Below, piece by piece: positions 63,246 through 64,000 of a DNA stretch of 64,000 nucleotides. The notes under the pieces are model-generated. The model was given only the letters and a program-made list of their open reading frames with translations. It did not search any database and was not told the DNA's origin. The translations under genes and the position numbers were made by a program. Location of the stretch: contig NC_080171.1 of NCBI RefSeq assembly GCF_950295315.1, positions 115,253,064 to 115,317,063 on the forward strand, given 5' to 3'. The first letter of the stretch is position 1; each line of letters starts with the position of its first letter. This DNA is from Erinaceus europaeus (Eukaryota; Chordata; Mammalia; Eulipotyphla; Erinaceidae).

Positions 63246-63971
63246 AGTACAGAATAAGATGCTTGAAAAGACTGGGCCTGGTCATTGAGAGAAATGGCAG
63301 TGGGTTGAGGGGCGTGGTAAAGAGGTGGCAAGCATTGGGACTAGAATCCAGAGGGAGTCAGAGAGTCAGGGTTGGAAATCGAAGACATGGGTGAGTGCCT
63401 CGGTTTAATTTCTGGATTTCAGTTGTGGCCCAGCATCAGATGATTTCACAGCCAAAGAAGATGTGACCAGTGGAACAATTGCTAAAGGAGATGGTATTTT
63501 GCGTGTGTCACCCAAATGCTATGGCAATAGTTCTGTAAAAGAAGAGCTTGTGGTTGGTTTGACTAGATTGGTAGGCGAGAGAGATGATGGAGGGAATTGA
63601 GAAGTAATTACTGATACAGCATGCCAAGTGCGAGGTATTTTCAGTTTCCATAACAAAGGTAATTAGCTCCATTTTAAGGATGAGTAAAAAAAGCTAAGTA
63701 ATAACAGAAAATGAATTCAAATCACTCTGATTAAAAGCCTCACTGTCCACATTGCAGTGAGATAGCACCTGCCAAGACCAAAAAAAAAAAGAGTAAAAGT
63801 GGAAATATGTGGATTCTGGAAGAACGTTAGCATTACAGATTATTTAATTCCTCTGAAAAGAGATAAAAATCTAAATATTGCATGTAAGTGTATATACTTC
63901 TAGCAATTTTGGGGAGAGTTACTGATTTTCTTTACAGGTAGTACATTTGACATTTAAGACTGCTGAAATCA
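63246..63971. other. Unassigned sequence
   Basis: No recognised repeat or gene. Confidence 0.4.
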
Positions 63972-64000
63972 GGGGGGTCGGCCAGTAGCGCAGTGGGTTT
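63972..64000 (+). repeat. SINE type A head, cut by window end
   Basis: GGGGGTCGGCCAGTAGCGCAG is the start of a type A copy. Confidence 0.8.

Overview
This is mammalian nuclear DNA, almost certainly from a hedgehog (Erinaceidae). It holds two single-copy genes with human chromosome 18p11 synteny, RNMT and MC5R, both on the minus strand and in the human order. It is packed with several tRNA-derived SINE families and L1 3' ends. It also holds two copies of a Vingi-type non-LTR retrotransposon, a clade described among mammals only from hedgehogs. I cannot separate Erinaceus from Atelerix by eye.

Layout. 1-19.9 kb is gene-free repeat mosaic: L1 3'UTRs, SINEs, a three-layer nest with a 5'-truncated Vingi at 5.3-6.5 kb, a (CA)n minisatellite at 7.0-7.3 kb and a (CTCCT)n tract at 9.7-9.9 kb. 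MC5R lies at 19.88-20.86 kb as one intact coding exon of 325 codons. At 23.61-31.19 kb is a complete, very young class II (betaretrovirus/IAP-like) endogenous provirus on the minus strand. It has two 348/350-bp LTRs differing by one substitution and one 2-nt run-length change, a 6-bp target duplication, a lysine-tRNA-like primer site, long open gag-pro and pol frames, and no recognisable env. 31.2-38 kb is more repeat mosaic plus probable RNMT 3'UTR and flank.

RNMT (mRNA cap guanine-N7 methyltransferase) occupies 38.0-60.5 kb on the minus strand. Ten coding exons can be placed to the base. All have AG/GT borders and compatible phases, and they join into 474 codons plus stop. Its introns hold SINEs, L1 pieces, three mariner-like palindromic MITEs, a tailless 5S rRNA retrocopy with 14-bp duplications, a full-length 189-bp non-autonomous Vingi with perfect 13-bp duplications, and a perfect 21-bp inverted repeat.

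The RNMT 5' end is in a CpG island at about 60.45-61.2 kb with CRE, ETS and ZNF143-like sites. This is probably a bidirectional promoter shared with FAM210A, which would run rightwards, but no FAM210A coding sequence was found before 64 kb. The right end is again SINE/L1 mosaic and is cut inside a SINE.

SINE types named here: A is the long form beginning near gggagtcgggcggtagcgc. B begins near ggccgggtggtggcacacc. C begins near ggctgggaagatagcataatg. D is an older form with a diagnostic accacagca block. Repeat borders are read by eye and are good to about 5-15 bp unless a target-site duplication is given.
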